In this document: positions 1 to 12,400 of the stretch, in pieces
How positions within the stretch are numbered: position 1 is the stretch's first letter
Layout of the letters: each line of letters starts with the position of its first letter
NCBI GenBank assembly: GCA_016801885.1
Contig: CM028897.1
Coordinates: 19,231,501-19,295,500, forward strand
Source: Toxotes chatareus
Lineage: Eukaryota; Chordata; Actinopteri; Toxotidae
Direction: 5' to 3'
DNA: 64,000 nt
Notes under the pieces: model-generated
Told to the model about the DNA's origin: nothing
Databases searched by the model: none
The model's input: the letters and a program-made list of their open reading frames with translations, nothing else
Program-made: the position numbers and the translations under genes

Positions 1-3000
1 CATACGATTCAGTTCTCTGTTGGACTGTCTGCTCTTCGAAGCTTCAGGGGAATTTCCTCTGCACCAGCTTACCAAGTATCTGCACTGCTACACTTGATTT
101 TTTTTTTTTTTTTCCAGAAAGACCAATAAAAGAAATGCTGATTGCACTGAGAAGGTAGTGGCACAGAGGCTAGGCCAGATCCACACTGCTCTGAGGACCG
201 GCACATCCGTGCTTCTGTCTGAGGAATTCTCTTTATGTTACAGACATCAAATGAACTTCAGTTCCTAGAATGGGTCAAGCTCCAGAAACACTGGATTCCC
301 CAGTTGCTTTGATGTAACTTGACAGCATCTTCCATGGTGGATGCCTATGTTTTTCAAACTCCACACCTTCGGTTTAAAACACAGGTTTCCTGTTGGACTT
401 TTTTTTTTTTTTTGTCTCCGAGCCCAAGCCGAGATAATCCTGATCGTCAAGTTTTGAGCATGACGTTTATTCTTGAACTGAGACAGGATTTCTGATCTTC
501 CCCATATACAACCACTTGTTGACATGTCACGACAGGTTCACATTTATTTCATATCCTTATATTTATGTTGACACCTGACAAAGCTCCACTAGCTGAATGA
601 AGTGCAGATGTGGCTGAAAGCTTCAAGACGCAAGTAAATAGACAGTTTCACATCACTGGGGACATATTCTGAGACTTCTAAGACATTATACAACTGTTCT
701 CAAGGACAGAAGAGTACTCTCTATGGCAAGTACACTGATCCTAATGCGTAAAAAAGGCTTACGGTCAGAGTTAAGTGGAGTACCCCTTTAATCAGAATCT
801 ACAGCAGTTTGGGGCATTAAGGAGCCTGCTGATTAGGGAGAACAGCCTTCAAGAGCCGGGGTTAAAGCACAGCTGTGCATCTTCAAACACCTAAGAAAAC
901 ATCTAAATTCATCTAACTAAGTCCAAAATTGATCTCCTGTGATACAGATAATCAATGCAAGAGAATTTAAACTTGAAAGAAAACATTATTTGCAGACAAT
1001 AAACCTCCAAGAACACACAAGCAGTTGCGCTAAAAGCATCCCACTCCAGAAATCTAGATATACTGGGAAAGAGCCAGAGCGCATGGTTTCACAATTCATC
1101 AAGCAGTTCTGAGAAAATCCTACATTACTCTCCCATCATACAGCTGGCCTGGCTGCCACAAAAGAATTGAAAATTTGGACCCATTGTTAAATAAAGAAGC
1201 ACACAGCCTGCAATAAAACATCTGTGTAAAACCATCCCACTGGACAGGTCCAGTTAAGCCTAGCGAGGTAAGCAGCATGGACTGTGGATTTGATGCATGG
1301 CAGGATTAAGCAGCCCCCCCCCTCCAGAACCTCACTGTGAGCACAGCACTCTGTCTGAAACTATTTTGGACAGGAACCCCCCGGGGGATGGAAAGGTGCT
1401 AAGAGTTTTTACAGCATAAAGTCTGAGGCTGTTAATGTCTCAGTCCCTGATCTGAACACAGGCCTGGACACATTACACCATTATAACATCCCATTTTATT
1501 ATAGACTCATGTTCAAGTCGTTAGAGTGAAACTGAAAAATGCTGCTACAGATCACTGCTATGGACTGGCCAGGGTCTGCAGCTGTGTTTCAACCAGTGAC
1601 GGAAAGGGACTACGTACAGTTACCCAAGTATTGGACTATATTCATGTACTTTGATGCCACTTTAAACACAAGTATTCACAACACAACTGAAACCGTGGCT
1701 TAAACAACAACAAACATGTGAACACTGAACAACATTTAACTGGATTCTCTTGTCAAACCTATGCTTATGTATTTTATTTATACACACCTACAAGTCCTTG
1801 TATATACAGACATGTACAATGCATACAAACGCATACACACGTGTACAGAGTCTGTTTCATCTGTTCGATCTACTTGTGTGTGTGTGGCCGGGGACATCAG
1901 CCGCCATGTTCTCCTCCAGCTCTTCACTTACTGTGTCTGTCTGCTGGTTCGTGCTGAGCAGATGATGTACAGTGTGTCTATCAGAGCTTTACCTCTGAAC
2001 ACTGAGTCACAGTGATGCCAGTGCTTTCTAAGACCTTTTATCATAACTGACAGATCCAGTGGCTTAACCTATAAAAATAAAACCCAAATTGTAACCAAAT
2101 AAAATTGTCTTTTTTTTCCGTAGTGATTCATTTCATATATCAGCTGTTTGAATGTAGATTTTGACTATGTGCTGTTGTGTGGTTGTCTATGTGTTTGGCT
2201 CATCCTGCACACTTTGAAATGGCTTTGTGAATGAATAGTTTTTGTGTTTATTTATTTCATTTATAACCTACATTTTCTGCATGAAATTTTTTTTTTTTTT
2301 TAGAAACCATTAATATATTAATGAACAGCTGTTATTTTAGGTGTAAACATACTTTGACACACACACACACACACACACAAAACAATAACAATAAATTACA
2401 AATAAAAATTGCTCCAGTTTTCTAAAAAAAACCCCAAAAATTAGACCATGAAGGGAACTGCAGTGTGCATTTTTACGCATATTAACAAAAACTTCATGCA
2501 AATGTATTTCAAATGAATTCTGGCACAGTGTTTCAATAATCCAGATTTTTTTTTTTCATTCTCCTAGGTGACCTACATTCCTCAGTGGTTTGGATTAGCA
2601 GACCCTGAGCTTCTGATGACGCTCATCTGATCTCAAACCATCCTCATCTGAACCGCAGCGTGCCACGGCAGCCATGATTAGTGGCTGACACGGCTCTCTC
2701 TCGGGGAACAACATGGAGCTCACCCCCGCGGCACTTCTTAGCCCTCGTCACAGTGAGTGACTCCCTGGGGAATTACAGGGATAGGACGTTCTGAAGGGGT
2801 CACGGATGGGGCTAATGTTCCCTCTGGGTTACTTTCTGGTGTGCGGGGGCAAGTGTTATCCATTAACAATTAAATAATAGAAGTGTGGTATTAGCATGTG
2901 ACAAAAAGAAAGGACCTAAAGGGACGTAATGCTTGGCTCCGTCATGTCCTGATTTAATAGAAAATAACTGAAAATCACAAATGAAAGTGATACACCTTCC

Positions 3001-6000
3001 AATAAACAAACACACAAACTAGTACATTTTCTCCACAGGGAATGATATGCACAGCACCTTTAGTCTTTGAGCTGACAGATGCTTGAAAGCTTTATTTTAG
3101 AACTTGTAGGATCAAATGTGCCTGCTTTTCATACAAAACCTCAGATAAGAGGTTCGCTAAAATGTGATGGCTAAGTGGATGAGTGGCCAGGCTTTGTCAT
3201 TTAACAGATGAAGTGGGCACTTTCCATTACAGTTGTTCTATTACAACTATAATCACCCCTCTCTCTGTCTGTCCTCGCCTACAACCTTTTAAGTGCTTAG
3301 GAGGGTGACACACGATGCAAAAACAAAAAGGTCCGAACACAAATAAAATATATACGGAAATGCAGTCATTTGCTGTAACTTTAGTAAACGTCTGAAATGC
3401 TGATGACGATGTCAGAGTTACCTCTGCAAAGGTTTAACAAAAAAATGAAATCAAGTTGCATTTTGGGAAATGGAGGATGCAGTATTCCTTCTGTTTGACC
3501 CATATTAGCAATTCAAAGTCAGAACATCTTCTAGCCTCTGCTGCACTACATGTGAAGTGAAAAGGATTTGCTACACTGATGTTACAGTATTTTCCAATTG
3601 AATTTGCTCAGTTTCCACAACAGTTTAATCACTGTTGCTTTTTAAGATCAAATTGTCATTGCTTATCAGTGAATCATTCCTCAAAGGTTATACAAACAGC
3701 AAGAAGAAGAAAAAACGTGAAATTTATGCAATGTCAGTTTTGGAAATGATCATTTTCATTCTGTTTCCTGAATATGCTCTATAACTGTAAATATAAGAGT
3801 CTGATCTTACACTACAGCAAATCCTACATGTCATACATGTCAAAGTGATTTGCACCAAACCCCAGATATTTAAATCATCTTACACACAGTAAACTACAGT
3901 AATACTGTAACATTAAACTGCAGTTTATTCTACTGTAACTCACTGCAACACAGCAATGAAGAGGACAAATGGCCTTTCCATTTCTTTTTTTCCCGTGTGT
4001 GGCTGTGATGATGAAGAGATGAGCGATCATGCTGCGGTTCTGCTCACTGCCCATTATGCTGTCAATGTAAAATAAGGAGAAATGCTTGCAAGCACATCTT
4101 GCATTGATTTTTACTATTTAGTGATTGATGCTCTCTACTTAATAAAACATTATATACAGACTTTTTCCTCCTTCCCTCTAGTGAAGGGCAGCAAACACCT
4201 TATGGCACACTGCATTCAGTCAGGCGTACGTATGAAGAAGACAATGAAGAAGAGATTTATGAAGCTCTCCAGAACCTTGAAGTTGAGTTTTTATTAACCG
4301 GATGACTGTCCATTATCCTGATACTTTACGGGTTGTCAGGGACAGTGTTAAGTTTTACAGCCTCTTTAGTAAGAAGCTTTACATTTCTTTTTACACTCTG
4401 TTTTGTTTATTTTTTCCTAACGATATTATTTAGTAATACATCCATTAATACGTTGGCCTTTTCTGGTAATCTGTTTTCATATTTTGTTTCAATTCGCAAA
4501 CTAGTCAGTGTGTTAAAAACTCTCCGATGTCTTTGTTCTGAAGGAGAGAATTTTTTCTCCAACAGTGGAGTTATGAGGTGAGAAAGCTTTAAGGTGGGCA
4601 GCCTGTATTCAAACATTCAACAGTTTCTGGACAGATATGAAACACCTACAGTCATCATCATCATCATCATCACAAACTTAAGTAAAACTTAAACCTATTC
4701 TGAGAGAACAGTGCTCCTGGAGTTTGAAAATCTCTTAGGAGAATTTTAAAACGTAGCAGCCATGGTCTTTGCCGAGATCAAAGCCCCCCACAATGATCAA
4801 ATGTTAATAAAGAGACGATGTTGTGAAATAATGACTCATGACTGAGATGTTGTAATGGTCAAATCTGCCTTCAGTTTGGAGCCCAGCTCATTTTCGGGGT
4901 GGATCATTAAAAACGGTGGACTGTAACAGCTGTGGTCATTTTGTAGGTAACACTAAGAATAATTATTTTAATCAATATTGTGACAGGAAACTGCTCAATA
5001 GGGAAAAGTGAAAACTAAAGCTCTAGATGTAAAAAAAATGACAGCTTCTGTAAAGTTTGCACAGAAAAGGCAGCGTTTCACATTCATTAAGATCAGCTGA
5101 GTAAGATTAAATCGCTCGGTTTCAGCTGACGTAAACATTACATTCCATCGCCTTATTTCACTCATTTTTGGCCACACACCTTCAGAGTTCAGTGCACTGC
5201 AGTAACTGGTAATAGATAATAAATATTTGATATCATAACACCCTTAATAATTAGGAACTTATTTGATACATTTTTTAAATTTAAAAATTTTTAACATTTG
5301 TGTCTTATTTTCAATAAAACTATTCCTTTCTGTCCTTTGAAAAATCTTATAATTCCCAGCAGATAGTGAGTTGTCATGCTGGCCAAAGTTCAATCTGAAA
5401 TCCACCTGATTTTAGAGAAAACCCCATTTTAAAACAGGATGGGATTTTGATTTGATATCATATATTTAGAGCATATTAAGGGCACTTGTTATTTAACTTT
5501 ACTGTACATCGGCTTTGCTATCTAAGATGTCTAAACTTTGAACCTTAATCTCTTAATCTCAAAACCATTTAGATCAAAATAGAACCTTTTAATTCTAAAA
5601 TCACAACATGTCAATATGACCATATTTCTGATTATCTTCTCTGCTTGAGATGACTTTTTTTTGCCTGCAGTCAGTTTCCCTCTCCGCTGAAAACACCTCG
5701 GTGTGATATCATTTCATCTAAATATGGCCAATAAGTAGAATGCACTCCTAAATACAAACATTAATCCAGGATGCGATGTACAGCGTCGTCGAAAGCTGTG
5801 TTTTAACGGTGATTCAGGGTGCTTTAGAGAGGATTTTTCCTGTAAAGATTAACAGTGATTGCTGCGTAGAGGGCTAAAATAGTAATGCCCCCTGAGCCTA
5901 GCGCAGTCAAATGCAGCTGGGAATTTTAAAGCCTTCAGATATGGATGAAAAGCTCATAGTCTCTGTCAGACAGAAGCTTCTCTACGTCTTGATTTAGGGA

Positions 6001-6236
6001 ATGTGTCATGTTCTGCTCTCAGCCACTCTGATGAATTAAAGCCCGGCGCTGTCAGAGAAGGACAGTCCCGCTTGTCTCATAACCTCTGACGAGCTCTGTT
6101 TCCGCACATCAGCCTGAAATTCATTGGTCAGTGTCTCTTCTAAAGGACACTGACCTTCTAAAAGGATTGAGCCCTTGAGGAGGAGTTTTCCGCCAACGAC
6201 AGATGTCAGGTCATCTAAAACGATGGTGGTCCTTAC
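1..6236 (-). other. ca10: ca10 intron 3 (part)
   Basis: No further ca10 exon could be found downstream of exon 3; blocks such as VSGTMYNTG or EHLVNISGG are absent in all frames I checked. The segment holds short CA, TCA and poly-T runs and no recognisable transposon. An exon-like stretch on the plus strand at 2,578-2,752 is described in the findings. Confidence 0.65.
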
Positions 6237-6379
6237 CTTGCGTCCAGCTGTGTTGAGCCTCAGAGGGGTCAGGTAGGGGTCAAAGATCATGTGACTGGTT
6301 TCGATGTCGATGGGAGACTGCCTCTTCCCTATGGTGCACAGGTTCCAGGCTGAGTTCACCAAACCCCAGAAGGATGGGA
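6237..6379 (-). CDS. ca10: ca10 coding exon 3 (start of the CA-like domain)
   Basis: Acceptor tttttttttccaacag and donor CGCAAG|GTAAGG bound 143 bp. The exon reads VPSFWGLVNSAWNLC, then the KRQSP motif, IETSHMIFDPYL and TPLRLNTAGRK. It ends after a complete Lys codon, which is where I place the boundary before the VSGTMYNTG block in CA10. A 64-bp (GT)32 microsatellite lies only 35 bp upstream of the acceptor. Confidence 0.95.
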
Positions 6380-6413
6380 CTGTTGGAAAAAAAAAAAGAG
6401 AGAGTAATACTAA

Positions 6414-6484
<71 letters not shown>

Positions 6485-9400
6485 TCCACAAGATCAAACC
6501 ATAAAAACAGAGAGAAAGTGAGCAGATGGGCTTCATTATGATGGGACAGGAGAAATGGGGAGTTTAGGGAGATTTGAATTTACATATGGCTTCATTAAAA
6601 TCTGACTTATGAAAGAGTTTTCATTTAAGTCTCCAGGTTATTATCTGCAAGTATAACTAAGGCAGAGAAATGGACTTTATTAAAGTCTGTCTAAAAGTTC
6701 TCCCACTAGTTTTCATTGCTTCTAACGTACGGCAGGGGTTCCCAACCTTTTGTCTTCTGATCTCTTAAAAAGAAGCAATACTTCTGACCCCCCATCTCAG
6801 GTTCTGGCCTCGGTGTCGTCGTGAGTTTTGAGCGGTGAGTTTTCCTGCATTTGTCTCATTGGAAGGCTATTCAGTTGCCTGAGGAGGTGAAAGTATCTTG
6901 GATTTCACAGGAATAAAGCAAAAAGAAGAAGAAGAAACCAAATTCTGTAACAGAAAGATCTTGTGACCTCCTCAGATTTATCTTGCAGCCTCTTGGAGTG
7001 CCCTGACCCCTTGGTTGAGAAGTACTGACTAACAACATGATCCCAGCAGGGTGGCCTGTGTAGCCTTTCTTCATAATAGAAGCTCACAGGTTCAGATCTA
7101 GTTAAAAGGTCCTTCAATAGCTGTTGCTTTGACTTGATATTACAACACAGTATAGATTTTAAAAGGCTCCACCACCGATCTGCATTACATCACTATAACA
7201 GTTCTATCCAAACTGATGGAGCAAAACCAGAAAAATTATTGTTTATTCCACACATTCTTCTTTCTTGTCACCTACAGTGGTTTTCCGCATTAATTGGTCA
7301 TAAACTGTGATCTGATCTGACAACCTAATATAAGCCTATAAGCTAAGATAAGCTAATAACACACAAACAATAATAATCTTATGTGTTTTTATTGAACACA
7401 CCCATTAAAAATTCACAGTGCAGGTGGAAAAAAGTAACTGAACCATGGGTTTAATAACTGGTCCAACCTCCTTTGACAGCAATAACCTCAAACAAGCACT
7501 TCTGGTAGTTGCGCGTCAGACCTGAACGACCAGTACTACTTTAATTCAGCCATATTCTCAGGACGTCTGGTGTGGGCGGCTCTCTTGAGATGGATTTTCT
7601 TTGTTTGAAGTCATTCTACTTACTTACTTCTATGTTTAGGGTCAATTATCCCGTAACCCGCAACATGATTTGTGTATGCTCACCTCATGAATAGAGATGT
7701 AAACCAGCGCCAGTGACTCCTTTAAGCCTTTGGTTGTTGTCTTTCGACTTTATAACCCCTTCTAGCCTCATGCAAATCAGCGATTCCTGACCATAAGTCC
7801 TCTGAGATCTTTTTCCTAAATATTGTTCACATCACCAGATGCTTCTTGTGAATCCCAAAGTTAAAATGTTTTACTGTTTTGTTTTTTTAAGTAAAAGTAA
7901 CTCAGACCCACATCTCCAATCTTGTTTCATTGTTTAGACGACAGTTTTGATAACTCCTGATTCCATTTAGCTTTTGCTTGAGTCATTAGCTGATAGGCTC
8001 ACCTACTTTTTCCCCAGCCAACACTGTGAATGTTTGAATTAAGGGTTCGGTATGGACAAGAACAACAAGAAATGATGGCATTGTTAGGTTATTTCATTAT
8101 TTAAAATAGACTGGAATGAACATCTGGCCATATTCCAGCAGCAGTCTACAGTGTTAGGGAACATCAACTGAGCAACATGTGCTTTTACATGACTAAAATC
8201 ATAGAAATATATCAATATCAAACAGAAGCCTAGTTCTAGTTCTAGTTCAAAATATACATATAGTAGCTTAGACCAATTATATTATCTAACATTTGGTAAC
8301 ATGATCCCTAACCTTTGAAGCAGAAAGACTCAAGGCCAAAAAGTTTATTCAAGAGACATTTGTTCCGCCATAACTGCCTGTAAACCATGTTTCTTTTGTC
8401 TCTTTTGACAGTTTATAGTCCAGCAGAGAAGGATTATACAAAAGTGGATGGTGTACTACATCTAGTATCATAGCCTCATAGACTGGTTGTTACTGGTCAA
8501 TGTCATAACTTTGTCAAACTCTTTTGAATGTGAACTTACAGAAACAGTTTGCTGCAGATTTACTTTGCCCACTGTGAATGGATCCGCTGATCACAGCCAT
8601 TTCATTTCAATTAATTTATCCGGCTACAAAATGTCCCATTATGAATGTGACATTTTGTTCAAGGCTGCCACAGTTCAGGTACTTTGCCACAAAGAAAAGG
8701 ATCCAAAATGCAAACACTTAGGCTGTGCAGTTAAATTAATGTTTCACTAAAAACTGTGGCCTAGACAGGTTTACAGTCTGCAGCTGGTAGGCAGCCTGAA
8801 CATACAACAAATTCAACAAGTTAGTGGCAGGAAAGGCAGGGAACATGGAAGTCTATGCTGAGTTGACCGGACATGCTAACAGCTTACATTAGAATAGGTT
8901 TAATCCATTCCTCCATTCTGCTCTTGGGTTTTTGTTTTTGAAACACAGCCCAACTTTTTTTTTTTTTTTTTTTTTTTTAAACCACCATGTGACAAATCTG
9001 GCAACTTTTTGAATAAACCTTATCTACTTCCGGTGGAAGAGAATCTGAAATACTGTCCTGTGACTGCGAAGTCAGACTTTCCCTCCACAGATACACCTCT
9101 ATGTATCACATTCGACTGACAGCATGGCAGCTGACACAGACATGACTGAGCTTCTGTCTTTACAAGTAAATATAGACAAAATCACAGCACAGACGTTGTC
9201 TTTTACCTGTGTGTATGTTCACATGTAAGAACATGTGTGCCTATGTATAAAATACATAGTTGATAGTCATAGTCATAATAGCAATTAGGCATCTATGTCG
9301 TTACTACAGCAACTCATGCAGACAGGTTGTTGATGTCTGGACACACAAATCCATCCATCTGATCACTTTCAAATAATAGGGTGGACAGTCTGTCCTAAAG

Positions 9401-12400
9401 ATCTGATTCGAGAAACAAATCTGATTTGCCTGCAGTCTGAACAACACCTAAATGAGAACAGCTTTATTGGGGATTTAGCCGTATTAAAATTCTGTATGTG
9501 AGCACAGAGAGTAGGAGGGAAGCAAACAGATAACACACCAGGCACTATGCAGAATGCAAATATGATGAGATGACATATTGAATATGCTAATTAGCTTATT
9601 ACATCATTTAGAAATATTCAGCAACTATTCAGTAGTTGTTCACAACAGTTTAACAACCGTTTTCAACAATGTCCTCAGTTTCACTCATGGACCATGCATG
9701 GTCCAGCCATATACTAGGTTTTGACCTACTCATGATGTAGGACATAATTACACCGCTGTGCATTTCATTTCATTTTATGATTATTTTGTATATTCTATAT
9801 TCCATTTTTAGCTTATTTGTTACTTACTTTATATCTTTTTTCTAGTTGCTTGTGGTTATTCTGTATATTCTATATTTAATTTTCTAAGCTTATTTGTTAC
9901 TTACTTCTAGTTTCTTGTGAAATGTCATGTTATTTATGTTTATGTAAATTTCCCTCCGGGGATCAATAAAGTATTATCTTATCTTATCTCTCTCTTGTTT
10001 TATGATACATGGGTCTACATAGTATATGTGAGTCTCCAGGCAGGAAACATGAGATCTGTTCAGGATCAGATGCCCCAGGCTTTCTCTCCTACCAGCTAAT
10101 CCTCTGCCATAACATAATTACTAAGATGTTCTATCCTGTGGCGATGGATCTGGAACGGGATCAGATGGGAATGCCGGGATGAAAGCTGATCTAAAGCCAG
10201 CCAGATGTGATATGCATGATTTAACACTGCAGTGAACAGAAAGGAAGAGAATGATCACATGCAAACACAAACACACGCTGTACATAATCAGAAGCCCAAA
10301 AGTCCACACACAGAGTCTTCACTAGACCTCGGTGAGAGCACTGTCACCTGAACACAAAGATTTTTTAAAAATGTTCTCTTTCTCTATGTCTGTCTCACGT
10401 GCACACACACACACACAGACACACAGATATAAGGGGCTTATGACAGGCTAAACTCATAATACTTGTCAGAGACGGGCTTAATGACAAGTCAGAGTGTAAA
10501 ACAGCTGTCATTATGATCAAAAAACTCATCAACAGTAGTCAGCGTGCTCAGCTAAGACTAAATGGGAAAACTGTTTAAATGCCTGATGGATGTGAACTTA
10601 TGGTCCATAAAATTTTTGTTTTTTAAAAACTGATATCATTCTAGTCTCTCTCTCCAGCTGCGTGCTGTTTTCATTTTAACACACAATGATTCACACCTGG
10701 GAGCTGCCCAGGACAACAACAGTCCCTCTGCTCCTCTCCTCTGTCACACTGTCCTCCCAGTCCTCCTTCATACTTTCACTCAATTTCTATTTATCTCACT
10801 CTCTCTCGCTTTCTCCCTCCATTCTCTCTCTCTCTGACAATGGAGGAGTGAAGTGACAGATGTGCCATCCCTGACCTGCAGAGTGCAATCCTGACCTCGG
10901 CTCGGCACATTGCCGCATGTCAACACACTGTTATGTTACCCAGCCGCGTTTGTGTGTGTGTGTGTGAATGCACAGTAGGTGTGTGTGGGAAAGACTATGT
11001 GTCAGTAAGTGCACATAGATGTGTAGAATCTAACAACATTGGGCTAAAAATGGAGAAAATGTGAATGTGTGTGTCTTTGTGTTGGTGGGATTCCGTATGT
11101 GAAACAGGAAGTGTGTAGCTGAACCTGAATTTCTGATACTTTGATAAATGACAAAATACTTGCAAAATAAATAACATTCCCATCAGCCTCAGCTGAATTG
11201 CTAATTAGCAAAGGTATGCATGCTAACCTGCTAAACTAAGACAGTGAACATGGTAAAAATGATACCCACTAAACATGAGAATGTCAGCACCATTTTTGTG
11301 AGAATGTCAGCACGCTGGTGTTATCATTTTGCTTAAAGCATTACTGCACCTAAGTACAGCCTGAGCTGCTAACATGGCTGTAGACTCTTGGGGCTCATGC
11401 CTGCACACAATGCACAACACAGGCTTCACAGGATTGAATGTACACTGAGCACTTTCCACTTTCATATTAGGTTATGTTGCAATAAAAAAATTGTATTGTG
11501 ATTATGGCCTTAATGGCTGCCAGTCAGACTAATGAGTGATTCTTACCAGCTCTGGAATCCACTACAATTAGAAGTTTCAAATCAGAAACTCAAATTTGTA
11601 CACATTCCACAGTAAGTTACACAGCTCAGACACAGACTCCGACCTAGACACAGTCCATCCTTAACAACCTGGGCCTCCCCAAATTACCCAGGCAAGAACC
11701 CAGGACACCCAAGATGCAGCACTGACATTAGATGAACTCTGAACTCTGAGTTCTGTATCAGATTCCAAATAACAAAGCATTAACTTTAACCCTAACTTTA
11801 ATGCACCGTGATCAGAAATGTTTTTGTCAAAAAAAAAAAAGACATGTTTCAGATAAAGGACACTGTGCAGCTCACCTAAAGCCACAGTCATCACCAAAAG
11901 GATCATGACAAAAGAGCTTCACACTACAATGGGGTACCAGCAAGAATGTCCACTTGCTTTCACTGCTATAATTATAGAGCCACTTGCTGTAGCTATACAT
12001 CAGAGCAAGAGCATTAAAGGAATGGACCCCAGAAGCCCTCAAGATGAAATCAGCCTCTTTACAGATGACATATTGCTGTACCTATATTATCCCATCACCT
12101 AAATAGAATTAAACCTCTAATCTCATTAACACCTTCTCCAATATTTCTAATTCAACTCAACACCTCCACTTTGCTCTGGTAACATTAGATACTTGGGTAC
12201 TGACACTTCTCCTATGGCTGTCAGAGTTATTTCATCTTAGCTACACTTCATTGCTATTAACAGTAGAATATGGTTTCTGGCGCAGCACTCTCTACCCTGT
12301 CGGATTAATTGAAAGTGACAAAATAAAAAACTCCCCCATTATTAGTGTCATGTACATTTCTATGCCTTTAATTTGATCAATTCAATAGTATAATCCTGCT

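Noticed and set aside
2308..2323. 16-bp palindrome cattaatatattaatg
   Set aside because: Low-complexity AT sequence; self-complementarity is unremarkable.
6126..6155. 10-bp inverted repeat with a 10-nt loop downstream of ca10 exon 3
   Set aside because: Short enough to be expected by chance in a window this size.
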